Below are positions 42,681 through 50,999 of a stretch of 64,000 nt of DNA, piece by piece. A program made the position numbers and the translations under genes. Under the pieces are notes generated by a model. That model searched no databases. It was given only the letters and a program-made list of their open reading frames with translations, and had not been told where the DNA came from. This stretch comes from FLUQ01 sp031550605. Lineage in GTDB: Bacteria; Desulfobacterota; Desulfovibrionia; Desulfovibrionales; Desulfovibrionaceae. Each line of letters opens with the position of its first letter. Positions within the stretch are counted from its first letter, which is position 1. Where the stretch lies: NCBI GenBank assembly GCA_031550605.1, contig JAVBOK010000059.1, forward strand, positions 1 to 64,000. Reading direction: 5' to 3'.

Positions 42681-43855
42681 AGGTATACCCTCCGGGTCAC
42701 AAGGCCTGCCGCCCGGACAAGGCGCGAAGATGTGTCACCGTCGATGGCGGCGGACAGGGTTTCCGCGATCAGCGAGGGTTCGCGCCGGACAAGACGCGGG
42801 CAGATGCCCAGGATCAGGCCGGTGGTCATGGCCTCCGTCATGGTCGCCGGGGAAGGGGGCGGACACGCGGCGGCGGATGCGGCATCCAGGGCTGCCGGCA
42901 TATCCCTGGCCGCGAGGCCCGCCAGCAGCGGCGCGGCGGATGCGGCATCCAGCCCCCGGTCGTCGCACAGGGCCAGACAGACCGGGGCGTCCGGGCCGCA
43001 GGCCTCAAGGGCGGCGGCAAACCCGGCGTGGTCGCCCGCCAGCAGGTGGCGGCCCGATCCGGCCGCCACCCAGGCCAGACAGGGCGACACGCAGTGGTGG
43101 CAGGCCGCGCGTTTGTACCGCAGGCCGGGCGGCAGGAATACGGGTCTGGCCGCGCCTTTCGTCAGTTCGTCCGCTAGTGCATCCTGCGGGCCGCTGCCGA
43201 GCCGCAGACCCCGGCGCAGGGCGTTGTCCAGAGGCACTGGCATGGGCGGCAGGGCCGCGCCGCCTTCCAGGGCGCAGGCCAGAAGGTTTTTTTCATTCAT
43301 GGCCCGGGCCAGGAGCGCGCCGCCGGATATGGGGCCGTACTCGGCCCCGGCCGCCGGGGGCGGGTTCGTTCCGGAATCGGGTTTTCCCGCCAGCAGCAGG
43401 CCGGCCCGGCCGTCGTCCGCGCGGCGCAGCAGGGCGGCGCGCAGGGCCGCGCGGCCGGAGGGGATGTTTCGCGGGGCGTCTTCCACGGCGCAACCGCCTT
43501 TGTAACAGCGTATGGCGCGCGGCGCCGTGCCCGCGCCCGTGACGACCATGGCGTCAAAGCCGCTGCGGCGCAGCCAGGCCCCATGGCCCAGGGGCGGGGC
43601 GACGTGGACGGCCTGACCGCCCGGCTGCGGCAGCAGGATGGACATCTGGCCCGAAGCCGGGGCGAAACTGCCGGTCAGGGGACCCGCGGCAAAGATCATG
43701 GCGCCGGGATGCGCTTTTTCCAGCACTTCGGCCAGGGCCGCACCCCCCACGCCCTGTTCGCGGACTTCCGGCGGCAGGGGCAGCACCCGCGCTTCCGCGG
43801 CGGCCAGGTCAACCAGGGCCAGGCGGTGATGGTAGAAAGGAGCCGGGGCGATCAT
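42677..43855 (-). CDS. AOR-like protein with an eroded metal-binding core
   Basis: A 392-residue protein resembling the N-terminal and middle parts of aldehyde:ferredoxin oxidoreductases: AMIFAAGPLTGSFAPASGQMS, the gly-rich GHGAWLRRSGFDAMVVTGAG, and a CHHCVSPCLAW motif in place of the AOR cluster ligands. It is about 200 residues shorter than AOR and I cannot find the full ligand set or the Asp/Lys/Thr pterin loops. It sits between the NapH-like ferredoxin and the formate dehydrogenase with 4-nt overlaps on both sides, so it is clearly an operon member. It may be a structural or electron-transfer subunit derived from AOR. Confidence 0.7.
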   Translation of the reverse strand: MIAPAPFYHHRLALVDLAAAEARVLPLPPEVREQGVGGAALAEVLEKAHPGAMIFAAGPLTGSFAPASGQMSILLPQPGGQAVHVAPPLGHGAWLRRSGFDAMVVTGAGTAPRAIRCYKGGCAVEDAPRNIPSGRAALRAALLRRADDGRAGLLLAGKPDSGTNPPPAAGAEYGPISGGALLARAMNEKNLLACALEGGAALPPMPVPLDNALRRGLRLGSGPQDALADELTKGAARPVFLPPGLRYKRAACHHCVSPCLAWVAAGSGRHLLAGDHAGFAAALEACGPDAPVCLALCDDRGLDAASAAPLLAGLAARDMPAALDAASAAACPPPSPATMTEAMTTGLILGICPRLVRREPSLIAETLSAAIDGDTSSRLVRAAGLVTRRVYL

Positions 43856-45264
43856 GATCTGCCTCCCATGCTTTCCGCCGGGGCGGCGGCCGCATGAACG
43901 GGCGCATCCGCCGGTTTGCCCGAGCCCGGCAGCCGCAGGCGGACTTTCGCCGCCTTGTGCGGGCAGATGTCCACGCAGCGCAGGCAGGCGATGCATTCGG
44001 CCCTGCTGATGAGGGGTTTTTCACCGGCCTGCAGGGCCTGTTCGGAAATGACGCCCACCGGGCAGACGTCCGCGCAGCGTTTGCAGGAAAATTTCTTGCA
44101 GCGGTCGGCGCCGATTTCGATATGCAGCAGCCCGAAGCGGGAGAACAGCGCGAACATCGCGCCCACCGGGCAGAAATAACGGCACCAGGACCGTTTGCCG
44201 CCCGTGTCCAGGGAGGCGATCAGGGGGATGACGGCCAGTTCCGCCCCGCCCAGCGTGGATTGCACCCCGTAGCTGCGGCAGACCACCCCGATGGGGCAGA
44301 CCGTGCAAAAGGACTGGTTGCCCGTGGCCGCGCTGGCGGCCGCCGCGCCCAGCAGCACGCCGTACTTGTTGTTGCGGTTGGCCACAAGGGCCGGCAGCCG
44401 CAGTTTCTGCGGCAGCACTGTGTCCGCCAGATCCAGAATGAAGCCGAAAGGGCAGATCCAGCCGCAGAAAGCCCGGCCCAGAGCAAAGGCCAGAACAAGC
44501 AGCACGGCGGCCGCGCCGACGGATGTCAGCAGCAGCACCCTGGATGAGGCGATGTTCTGCAAGACCCCGGCAGGGCAGGATATGTCGAAGGCCGCGATGC
44601 TCAGCGAGCATACGCTGCCAACCAGCACGACCACCAGCATCAGAAAAGCCAGGGCCTGGGTGGGCCAGCGCAGCAGGCGTATCCAGCGCAGCTTTTTGCC
44701 GCCGGTATATTCCAGGGCCTGCTGGGGGCAGGCTTTGGCGCAGGCGGGGTCCCCGTCGCACAGGTCGCATTTGCGGATGTCGCCCGCCGGGCCGCGCAGG
44801 GGGGCGGCCTCGGTACAGGCCTGCTGGCAGATGCCGCAGTTGACGCACAACGCCTTGTGGATGCGCACCGTACCGTCCTTTTGCCGCGAAACGGCGCCCT
44901 GGGGGCAGGCGGCCAGACAGCGCGGGTTCAGGCAGTGCTGGCAGAAGACGGCGAACGAGCCGCCTCGCGGCACATTGCCCGCCACCTGCAGCCGGGCCGC
45001 ATCCGGCGCGGCCAGGCCGCTTTCGCGGCCGCCGCACACGCTCTGGCACAGGCCGCAGCCGGTACAGCGCTCCGGCCGGAACAGCAGGGTGTTCAGGCGT
45101 TTTCCCGGCCGGTGGCGGGCAGCCGTCGGGGAGACGATCTCGCGCAGAGGGCGCGCCTCCCGCAGAGGCCGCGCCTCCCGCAGAGGCCGCGCCTCCCCCG
45201 GGGGGGCGGCGGCGTCAGGCGGAACGGATGACGGGGGGGTCGGGATCGGGTTGGTCTGGGTCAC
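43852..45264 (-). CDS. Polyferredoxin fused to NapH-like membrane ferredoxin
   Basis: 470 residues. An Arg/Pro-rich start (with an 18-bp DNA repeat) is followed by a soluble ferredoxin part with four cysteine groups (CTGCGLCQSVCGG, CQHCLNPRCLAACP, CVNCGICQQAC, CDLCDGDPACAKACP; about 45-190), and then a membrane part of the NapH/CcoG type with about four helices and CGWICPFGFILD, CRYFCPVGAMF and two terminal clusters (CKKFSCKRCADVCP, CIACLRCVDICP). It should pass electrons across or to the membrane quinone pool. The start is GTG at 45264 because AGGGAGGA lies 7 nt before it; an ATG at 45297 is too far into hdrC. Confidence 0.85.
   Translation of the reverse strand: MTQTNPIPTPPSSVPPDAAAPPGEARPLREARPLREARPLREIVSPTAARHRPGKRLNTLLFRPERCTGCGLCQSVCGGRESGLAAPDAARLQVAGNVPRGGSFAVFCQHCLNPRCLAACPQGAVSRQKDGTVRIHKALCVNCGICQQACTEAAPLRGPAGDIRKCDLCDGDPACAKACPQQALEYTGGKKLRWIRLLRWPTQALAFLMLVVVLVGSVCSLSIAAFDISCPAGVLQNIASSRVLLLTSVGAAAVLLVLAFALGRAFCGWICPFGFILDLADTVLPQKLRLPALVANRNNKYGVLLGAAAASAATGNQSFCTVCPIGVVCRSYGVQSTLGGAELAVIPLIASLDTGGKRSWCRYFCPVGAMFALFSRFGLLHIEIGADRCKKFSCKRCADVCPVGVISEQALQAGEKPLISRAECIACLRCVDICPHKAAKVRLRLPGSGKPADAPVHAAAAPAESMGGRS
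45143..45196 (-). repeat. Three 18-bp tandem repeats inside the polyferredoxin gene
   Basis: Units at 45143-45160, 45161-45178 and 45179-45196, identical except for one base in the first. In frame they encode three copies of a REARPL hexapeptide, a likely flexible basic linker ahead of the first Fe-S motif. Confidence 0.85.
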
Positions 45265-45277
45265 GCTATGTCCTCCC

Positions 45278-45763
45278 TCATCCGTTGTTGGCGGCATACG
45301 CCTGCCGGCGGCAGACCGGGCACAGGGCGCGATAGGCCGGCGGCCGCGCGTCGTCCGGGTCCGTCAGGTCGTCCCCGGGGTCGGTGAACATGGCGTCCAG
45401 CCAGTCCTGGGCGGGCAGGCCGGGCAGATCCCTGCCGCAGGACGCGCAGAAGCGGGCGTTCTGGCCTTTGCCGGACTGGCGGGCTTCGTCGCGCAACCGG
45501 TTGATCAGCCCGGACGGGTCCACGCCTTCCGGGCAGGTCAGGCTGCAGTTGCCGCATTGCAGACAGCGCCACAACAGGGCGGCGTTGACTCCGCCCTCCA
45601 GACCGGCCGCGCGGCGCAGGGCGCGCTGCACCATGCCCCTGGGGGAATAGTCGCCGGAAAAATCGGGGTACATGGCGGCCATGGAGCAGGCGGCCGAACA
45701 TTTGCCGCATTCCACGCAGGCATTGGCCCGGCTGTGGCGGATCATTTCGGAAATGCCGCTCAT
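45278..45763 (-). CDS. HdrC-like iron-sulfur subunit with extra C-terminal Cys pairs
   Basis: A 161-residue ferredoxin of the HdrC type. Two [4Fe-4S] motifs lie at Cys16/19/22/26 and Cys67/70/73/77, spaced as in HdrC. Beyond residue 100 there are two more CxxC pairs (106/109 and 148/151), which look like a zinc-ribbon or rubredoxin-like knuckle not found in ordinary HdrC. Its start overlaps the preceding gene by 4 nt. In Hdr-type complexes HdrC carries electrons between HdrA and HdrB or the membrane; no HdrB (CCG domain) is encoded in this window. Confidence 0.85.
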   Translation of the reverse strand: MSGISEMIRHSRANACVECGKCSAACSMAAMYPDFSGDYSPRGMVQRALRRAAGLEGGVNAALLWRCLQCGNCSLTCPEGVDPSGLINRLRDEARQSGKGQNARFCASCGRDLPGLPAQDWLDAMFTDPGDDLTDPDDARPPAYRALCPVCRRQAYAANNG

Positions 45764-46611
45764 GCGCCCTCCTTGCCGTTTGCGCCGGCCCGGCATGCGC
45801 CGATGCAATTCTTCCATTCCGGCGGCGGCGCGCCCGAGGGCCCGCTGCCGAGGACGGCAAGGCGCAGGGGCGATTCGGCCCCGGTTCCGGAACGGTATCC
45901 CGACATCTCGTGCAGATGCCCGGCAATGGCGCTGTGCAGGGCCAGCAGGGGGATGCCCGAGGGGCAGGCGTCCTGGCAGGCCCCGCAGTTCACGCAGGCT
46001 TCCGCCACGTGGGTCGCGCGGCAGAGGTGCCAGGGCAGGGGCGAGGGCGGCAGGATGGTGGCCGGCACGAACTCCGTGTCTTCCAGGCGGCAGTCCGGGC
46101 AGATGCAGACCGGGCAGACGTTGCGGCAACCGTAGCATTTGATGCAGCGCTGCAGATGTTCTTTCCACAAGGCGGCGCGGTCCGGGGATTCCAGCAGTTC
46201 GCGCAGGGCCGGGTTCAGCGCCGCCAGGGGGCTTCGGGCTTCCTCTCCCGTCGTTTCCGGCGTGGGGCAGACGCAGCAGCAGCGTTCCGCCTGGGGCGCG
46301 TCGCAGGGAATGACCAGAGAGATCATGGTCCGGCCGGGGAACTGCCCCATTTTTTCCTGCTCGCGCATGGCCCGGCTGTCGCAGGTGCGGCAGACCACGG
46401 CCAGACGCGATCCCGGCGGCATGCCGCGCAGGGTGCGCCAGGCAATTTTGGCCAGGGGGTATTTGGGGCCGTCCGTCAGGCGGTCCAACTCGCCCGGCCG
46501 GGTGAAAAGGCAGGGCATGACCCCTTCCTCCCCGGCGGCCAGGCCGAGCACGGCCGTGACCTCGCCCTTTTCCAGCAGGCGGCGGGCTTCGTCAGCGTGA
46601 TGGGCGCTCAT
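45760..46611 (-). CDS. Iron-sulfur protein of the FrhB/FdhB-like or FlxB-like group
   Basis: 283 residues. The N-terminal part contains VCRTCDSRAM and the unusual run CCCVCP at 111-116. Two ferredoxin motifs follow: CIKCYGCRNVCP at 156-167, a form seen in F420-hydrogenase beta-like and FlxB-like proteins, and CVNCGACQDACP at 206-217. It lacks a clear flavin-binding signature. In related clusters such proteins join formate dehydrogenase or NADH-oxidising modules to Hdr. Both ends overlap neighbours by 4 nt. Confidence 0.75.
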   Translation of the reverse strand: MSAHHADEARRLLEKGEVTAVLGLAAGEEGVMPCLFTRPGELDRLTDGPKYPLAKIAWRTLRGMPPGSRLAVVCRTCDSRAMREQEKMGQFPGRTMISLVIPCDAPQAERCCCVCPTPETTGEEARSPLAALNPALRELLESPDRAALWKEHLQRCIKCYGCRNVCPVCICPDCRLEDTEFVPATILPPSPLPWHLCRATHVAEACVNCGACQDACPSGIPLLALHSAIAGHLHEMSGYRSGTGAESPLRLAVLGSGPSGAPPPEWKNCIGACRAGANGKEGA

Positions 46612-47108
46612 GGCCGGGCCTCCTGCGGGGAAATGGGGAATTGTCCGGGCGCTGTGAAACGGCCCTGCAGCAGGGCCAGATCGCTTTCCGCGCCAAGCCC
46701 GCGCAGCGCGCGCATGAAATCGCCCAGCACGGCGGCGAACTGCTGCGCTTCGTGCGCGGTGCCCCAGGACAGCAGCAGCCGTTCCCGGCGCACGCCTATG
46801 GCCGACAGGGCGGCGCCGAGCGTTTCCAGACGGGCGTGGGCGGCGCGGTTGGCTTCGTTGTGGCGGCAGCCGCCCAGGTGGCAGCCCATGACCGCGATGC
46901 CGGCCGCGCCGTCGGCAAAGGCCCGCAAAATCAGGTCCAGAGAGACGGAACCCGCGCATTCGACAGGGATGACCCGGAAAGCGGGGTCCAGGTCCAGGCG
47001 TTCCCGCCCGGCCCGCTCCGCGCCGAGCAGCGAGCACCAGCGGCAGGCGAAAACCAGGGCCGGGCCGTTGGTCGCGGCATCAGGACGCTTCGCCGGAACA
47101 GCGGTCAT
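46608..47108 (-). CDS. MvhD-like [2Fe-2S] electron-transfer protein
   Basis: A 166-residue MvhD/FrhD-family protein. The five cysteines of the family are at 22, 25, 51, 76 and 81 (ACRWCSLLGAERAG, VECAGSV, MGCHLGGCRHNEANR). The SWGTAHEAQQFA stretch is also typical. MvhD links a hydrogenase or formate dehydrogenase to HdrA in electron-bifurcating complexes. Here it follows the HdrA-like gene with a 4-nt overlap, so formate dehydrogenase is the likely partner. Confidence 0.9.
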   Translation of the reverse strand: MTAVPAKRPDAATNGPALVFACRWCSLLGAERAGRERLDLDPAFRVIPVECAGSVSLDLILRAFADGAAGIAVMGCHLGGCRHNEANRAAHARLETLGAALSAIGVRRERLLLSWGTAHEAQQFAAVLGDFMRALRGLGAESDLALLQGRFTAPGQFPISPQEARP

Positions 47109-48943
47109 AGGGGCGTACCTCCGAGGGCTTCTTTGATGCGGGCGCGCAGGGCGCTGATGCTGTCGCCGGCGAGGCGCGCCGCCCCGGCGGGGCAGACCGC
47201 CGCGCAGGAGCCGCACTGCCGGCAGCGATCCGCGGCGACGGTCATGGCGCCGTCTTCGGGCAGGCTGCAGGCCTGATACGGGCAGGCCGCGATGCAGCGG
47301 CCGCAGCGGCTGCAGGCGTCTTCCCGCACGGCTGCGGGTTCCGCCGCGGGCATGACCGCCGGCAGATGCTCGCGCACGGGCCAGAACCCGCCCCAGGGGC
47401 CGGATGCGGCCCGGGCCGGACTTTGAGCCGCGCCCCGGGCCAGTCCGCGCAGATACGCGGCGGCTCTGGCGGCCACGGCGCGGCCCTGCTGCATGCTCTG
47501 CTCGGCCGTGACCGGCCAGCGCGCCGCGCCGCAGACGTACACGCCCGGCAGATGCGAAGACAGGGGCAGGACCGGCTCGCGGCCGCAGGCGAAACCCATG
47601 TCGTCCTGCCTGAGGCCCAGACCGTCGGCCAGACCTTTGGCGCCGGGCGGGGGTTTCAGCGGGGTGCTGCACACCAGGCGGTCCGCCGGCAGAAAGGTTT
47701 CCCGGCCATCCAGGGCGTCGACGAAGGCCAGGCCTTCGAGCTTGCCGTTGCCCCTGGGTTCGGGTGCCGTCAGGGGATCGTGGCTGCGCAGATGCACGCC
47801 CGCGTCCGTGGCCCGGCGGTACATGTCCTCGAGATGGATGCCGGGGGTCACGATGTTGCGGTGCACCACGGTCACGGACCCGCCGGGAAGAAGCGCGCGC
47901 AGGCGCAGGGCGTTCTTCAGGGCCGTGGGGCAGCAGACGGCGCTGCAGTACGGGTTGGCATCCTCGCGCGCGGCCACGCATTGCAGAAATACCGCCTTGC
48001 GGGGCAGGGATTCCGCTTTTTCTTCCCCGCGTTCCACCTTGGCCAACTGGGTTTCCAACTCCATCTGGCTGCTGACCCCGGCCATCTCGCCGTAACGGAA
48101 ATAGCCGCGCGGCAGCACGGGCATGGCCCCGGTGGCCAGAACCACGGCTGAAACGGCCAGTTCCTCTTCCCGTCCCGACCTGGGCCGCAGGGTGGCGCCG
48201 TACCCCCGCGCCAGGGGGCGCAGGCCGGTTACCGCGGTTTCCAGGCGCAACGTCGCGCCGCCCGCCGCCAGGTCCCGGCTGAGGTCTTCGAGAAGTTCTT
48301 TGCCGGGCGTGAAGTGGGGGAACAAAACCCCCAGTTGCGGCAGCATGCCGCCCGGCCCGGCCCGGCGTTCCGCAAGAATGGTTCTGACGCCCATGCCGCC
48401 GAGAGCCGCCGCGCAGGCCAGCCCCGCCGGTCCCGCGCCGATGACCAGGACGGGGGGGGCGGGGGAAGCGGGAGGGTTCTGCCCTTCGCAGGGGTCGCCT
48501 CCCCCCGGACTCTCCCGGCAGGGGAGCGACGTCCCTGCACCTCCATCGGGGCGGCGGTCGAGAGCCGAGAGGCTCATGCAGACAAGGTCGGTCGCCTTGG
48601 CAGTGGCGGCATCGGGGGCTTGGCCGTGGATCCAGGCGCAGCCTTCGCGCGTGTCGGCCCATTCCAGGGGCAACTCGCCGCCCGGATCGGCGGCCAGATG
48701 GCCTGCCGCTTCCCGGCCCCTGGCGGACAGGGAACAGGCCGCCACAGCCAGACCTTCGGCCCCGGCCGCGCGGGCGTCCCGCAGGGCGTCATCCGCTTCT
48801 TCCTTGCGGCAGAGGCGGGCACTGGCGACGAAGGCGCTTCCCGCGAAGGCGGCGCGTTTTTCCAGGGCCGCCTTGAGCGCGTCCGGCGGCAGAAAAGGAT
48901 CAAGCGTGCCGCAGCAGGTGCAGTACAGAACGGCTTTTTTCAT
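47105..48943 (-). CDS. HdrA-like flavoprotein, full-length type
   Basis: 612 residues. The N-terminal HdrA domain (1-130) includes AACSLSARG and ADTREGCAWIHG. A Gly/Pro-rich linker (about 132-168) leads to the FAD fold VLVIGAGPAGLACAAALGGMGVRT. The LQCVAAREDANPYCSAVCC segment is the HdrA Cys motif, and two ferredoxin motifs (CSRCGRCIAACPYQAC, CRQCGSCAAVCP) lie near the C-terminus. HdrA is the site of flavin-based electron bifurcation. The linker DNA resembles the GC-rich repeats found between genes here. The architecture recalls QmoB without its MvhD end, which is a separate gene here. Confidence 0.9.
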   Translation of the reverse strand: MKKAVLYCTCCGTLDPFLPPDALKAALEKRAAFAGSAFVASARLCRKEEADDALRDARAAGAEGLAVAACSLSARGREAAGHLAADPGGELPLEWADTREGCAWIHGQAPDAATAKATDLVCMSLSALDRRPDGGAGTSLPCRESPGGGDPCEGQNPPASPAPPVLVIGAGPAGLACAAALGGMGVRTILAERRAGPGGMLPQLGVLFPHFTPGKELLEDLSRDLAAGGATLRLETAVTGLRPLARGYGATLRPRSGREEELAVSAVVLATGAMPVLPRGYFRYGEMAGVSSQMELETQLAKVERGEEKAESLPRKAVFLQCVAAREDANPYCSAVCCPTALKNALRLRALLPGGSVTVVHRNIVTPGIHLEDMYRRATDAGVHLRSHDPLTAPEPRGNGKLEGLAFVDALDGRETFLPADRLVCSTPLKPPPGAKGLADGLGLRQDDMGFACGREPVLPLSSHLPGVYVCGAARWPVTAEQSMQQGRAVAARAAAYLRGLARGAAQSPARAASGPWGGFWPVREHLPAVMPAAEPAAVREDACSRCGRCIAACPYQACSLPEDGAMTVAADRCRQCGSCAAVCPAGAARLAGDSISALRARIKEALGGTPL

Positions 48944-50193
48944 GAGCGATCCCCCGCGCCGTTGCTTTTTGCCGTCCGGCGCAGACGGGCGAGAACCGCC
49001 GCCTGCCCCCCCTGGATCACCGAATGGGCGATGTCCGCCGGTTCCAGGCAGAACCCGCACAGCCGGTCGGCGGGGATGGTCCGCTTCGGCGCGGGCGCGC
49101 CTTGTTCCGGCCCCTGTTCCGGCCAGGGGCAGCAGGCCAGTCCGCCGTTCAGCACCACCACGTCGGCCAGGGTGGTGACCACGTTGCCCAGCCATTCGTG
49201 CCGCACGGCAATGCCCGATCCCTGCGGCCCGGAAACCGGGGCGACCAGGCCCGGCCGCCGCCGCAGCATGCGCACCCCGGCTTCGGACGCGGCGCGCATG
49301 TACGCTTCCTGTCCTTTGCCGGGGGCACGCAGGTCGGTGTAGAACACGGTCAGTTCCAGGTCCGGCCGGCGGCGTTTCATCCAGGCTGCCTGTTTGGCCG
49401 CGTGCATGCAGCAGACGGCGGAACAGTGGGCCAGGTACCGCTTGTCCCGCGCTCCGGCGCATTGGATGAAGGCCACGCTTCTGACCGGCCGTTTGTCGGA
49501 AGGGCAGAAGAGACCGGCGGCCGGGGCGGCGTTGAACTCCGCCGTCCAGGCCTCGAAAGCCATGGCGCTCAGGATGTCCGGGTGCGAATGCGCGCCGAAC
49601 TCCGGAGCCGGTCCGGGCTTGGGTTCATAAAATCCCCCGGCGAAGATGATGTCGCTGACCGGCAGGCGCAGGGTTTCTTCCGGCCGGTTCAGATCGACGG
49701 CCCGCGTGGGGCAGACGGCGACGCAGCGTTCGCATCCGTCGCAGCGTTCTGGCTCGAAATGGGGCAGGGGCGGCGCCGCGGGATCCCAGGGAAGGTCGGA
49801 AGCGCGCCGGCCAAGGGCTCCTTTGGGACAGGATTCAATGCATTTGCCGCAGAAAATGCAGTTTTCCGGGTCAATAACCTGGGGCATCCGGGTCAGAACG
49901 GCGGTTTCCCCGGCATCGTCCCTTTCCGTTCCCGCGAAGCGGGTCCGGGTGGCCACGGTGATGGCCGGGTGCTCGCGGCAGGCTTTGGCCTGGGTCCAGG
50001 TGGGGCAGAACGCGCAGTGGTCCGTGGGATAGACCTTGTCCAGGCGCAGCGCCTGGCCGCCGAGGTGCCCCTGCTGTTCGGCCAGGAACACGGGCAGGCC
50101 GAGGCCCGCAAGATCAAGCGCGGCCTGCATGCCCGCGACCCCGCCGCCGACGACCAGGACGGGATGCTGGGCTGATGACGTGGATTCTCGCAT
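48940..50193 (-). CDS. HdrA/QmoA-like flavoprotein, short type
   Basis: 417 residues. It begins directly at the FAD fold (VLVVGGGVAGMQAALDLAGLGL) and so lacks the N-terminal HdrA domain, as QmoA does. The KVYPTDHCAFCPTW segment, ferredoxin motifs CIFCGKCIESCPKGA and CDGCERCVAVCPTRA (about 112-170), and the QCAGARDKRYLAHCSAVCCMHAAKQA HdrA Cys motif follow. It overlaps the longer HdrA gene by 4 nt, and the two probably form a heteromer. No aprAB, sat or qmoC lies nearby, so I do not call it the sulfate-reduction Qmo complex. Confidence 0.9.
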   Translation of the reverse strand: MRESTSSAQHPVLVVGGGVAGMQAALDLAGLGLPVFLAEQQGHLGGQALRLDKVYPTDHCAFCPTWTQAKACREHPAITVATRTRFAGTERDDAGETAVLTRMPQVIDPENCIFCGKCIESCPKGALGRRASDLPWDPAAPPLPHFEPERCDGCERCVAVCPTRAVDLNRPEETLRLPVSDIIFAGGFYEPKPGPAPEFGAHSHPDILSAMAFEAWTAEFNAAPAAGLFCPSDKRPVRSVAFIQCAGARDKRYLAHCSAVCCMHAAKQAAWMKRRRPDLELTVFYTDLRAPGKGQEAYMRAASEAGVRMLRRRPGLVAPVSGPQGSGIAVRHEWLGNVVTTLADVVVLNGGLACCPWPEQGPEQGAPAPKRTIPADRLCGFCLEPADIAHSVIQGGQAAVLARLRRTAKSNGAGDRS

Positions 50194-50200
50194 GGCATCC

Positions 50201-50884
50201 TCACTTTGTCAGGCCGTAGCGCTGGGCCAGGCTGCGCAGACGGTTTGCCAGCCATTCGGTGTACGGGGCGGGCGCGACCTCGTAGGGGCCGACCCGGTCA
50301 TCCAGGCGGGTGATGATATGCCCCGGCTGGGGCTGATAGCGTTTGGCCCCCTCGCTGGAAAGGACCAGAGAGCCGGGCGAGGGGCAGCGCCGGATGCACA
50401 GGCCGCAGGCGTCGCATTTTTTCATGTCCAGCACGGGATAGCGCCGGTCCTGCAGGGTAAAGGCCTTTCGCGGACAGGCTTTGAAGCAGATTTCGCAGCG
50501 CCGGGTTTTCTGCCAGGCAAAGCAGACGTCCCTGACCAGGACGAGCGTGCCGAGCAGCACTTCGTCCTTGGGGATTCTGCTCAGCGCGCCGGTCGGGCAG
50601 TACCGGATGCATTCCATGCAGCGGATGCATTTGGCGGTTTCCATGACCGGGGTGCCCAGGTTGCGGGGGCCGTCCGTCCAATGGCCGGGCCGGATGGCCA
50701 GCGGCTGGCACACGTCAAGGCAGCGCAGGCAGCGCGAACATCGGGCCAGAAATTCTTCTTCCACCAGCGCGCCGGGCGGGCGCGTCAGGTTTTTTGCGCC
50801 GACGACGGCCACGGAACCGCACACTGCCGTGGTGGCCAGGCCGCTGGCTGCCAGTTGCAACAGCGCTCTGCGCGAAATCTTCAT
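50201..50884 (-). CDS. NapG-like periplasmic ferredoxin with twin-arginine signal
   Basis: A 227-residue polyferredoxin. The N-terminus ISRRALLQLAASGLATTAVCG is a probable Tat signal. Four cysteine groups follow (CSRCLRCLDVCQ, CIRCMECIRYCP, CEICFKACP, CDACGLCIRRCP), as in NapG/MauM proteins, which receive or deliver electrons with NapH at the membrane. The start is ATG 50884; a TTG four codons earlier is possible. It lies between AOR2 (115-bp gap) and the HdrA-like genes. The NapH-like protein at 43852 is the obvious partner. Confidence 0.87.
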   Translation of the reverse strand: MKISRRALLQLAASGLATTAVCGSVAVVGAKNLTRPPGALVEEEFLARCSRCLRCLDVCQPLAIRPGHWTDGPRNLGTPVMETAKCIRCMECIRYCPTGALSRIPKDEVLLGTLVLVRDVCFAWQKTRRCEICFKACPRKAFTLQDRRYPVLDMKKCDACGLCIRRCPSPGSLVLSSEGAKRYQPQPGHIITRLDDRVGPYEVAPAPYTEWLANRLRSLAQRYGLTK

Positions 50885-50999
50885 GGAAACCCCCAAACCG
50901 TCCGCCCGTTACGGGACGTCGCGCGGGACATGGCGGGACAATGCCGCCGGGCCCTGTGGAGGCCCGGCGGCGGGTTCAGTGCACGGGATGCTTGCCGGG

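Noticed and set aside
40602..43505. 967-codon plus-strand frame antisense to formate dehydrogenase
   Set aside because: A shadow of high-GC coding DNA; the minus-strand product has a complete FDH motif set.
45278..50193. Qmo complex of sulfate reduction
   Set aside because: The HdrA-like pair resembles QmoA/QmoB, but no aprAB, sat or QmoC-type membrane subunit is present and the partners are MvhD, FDH and AOR.
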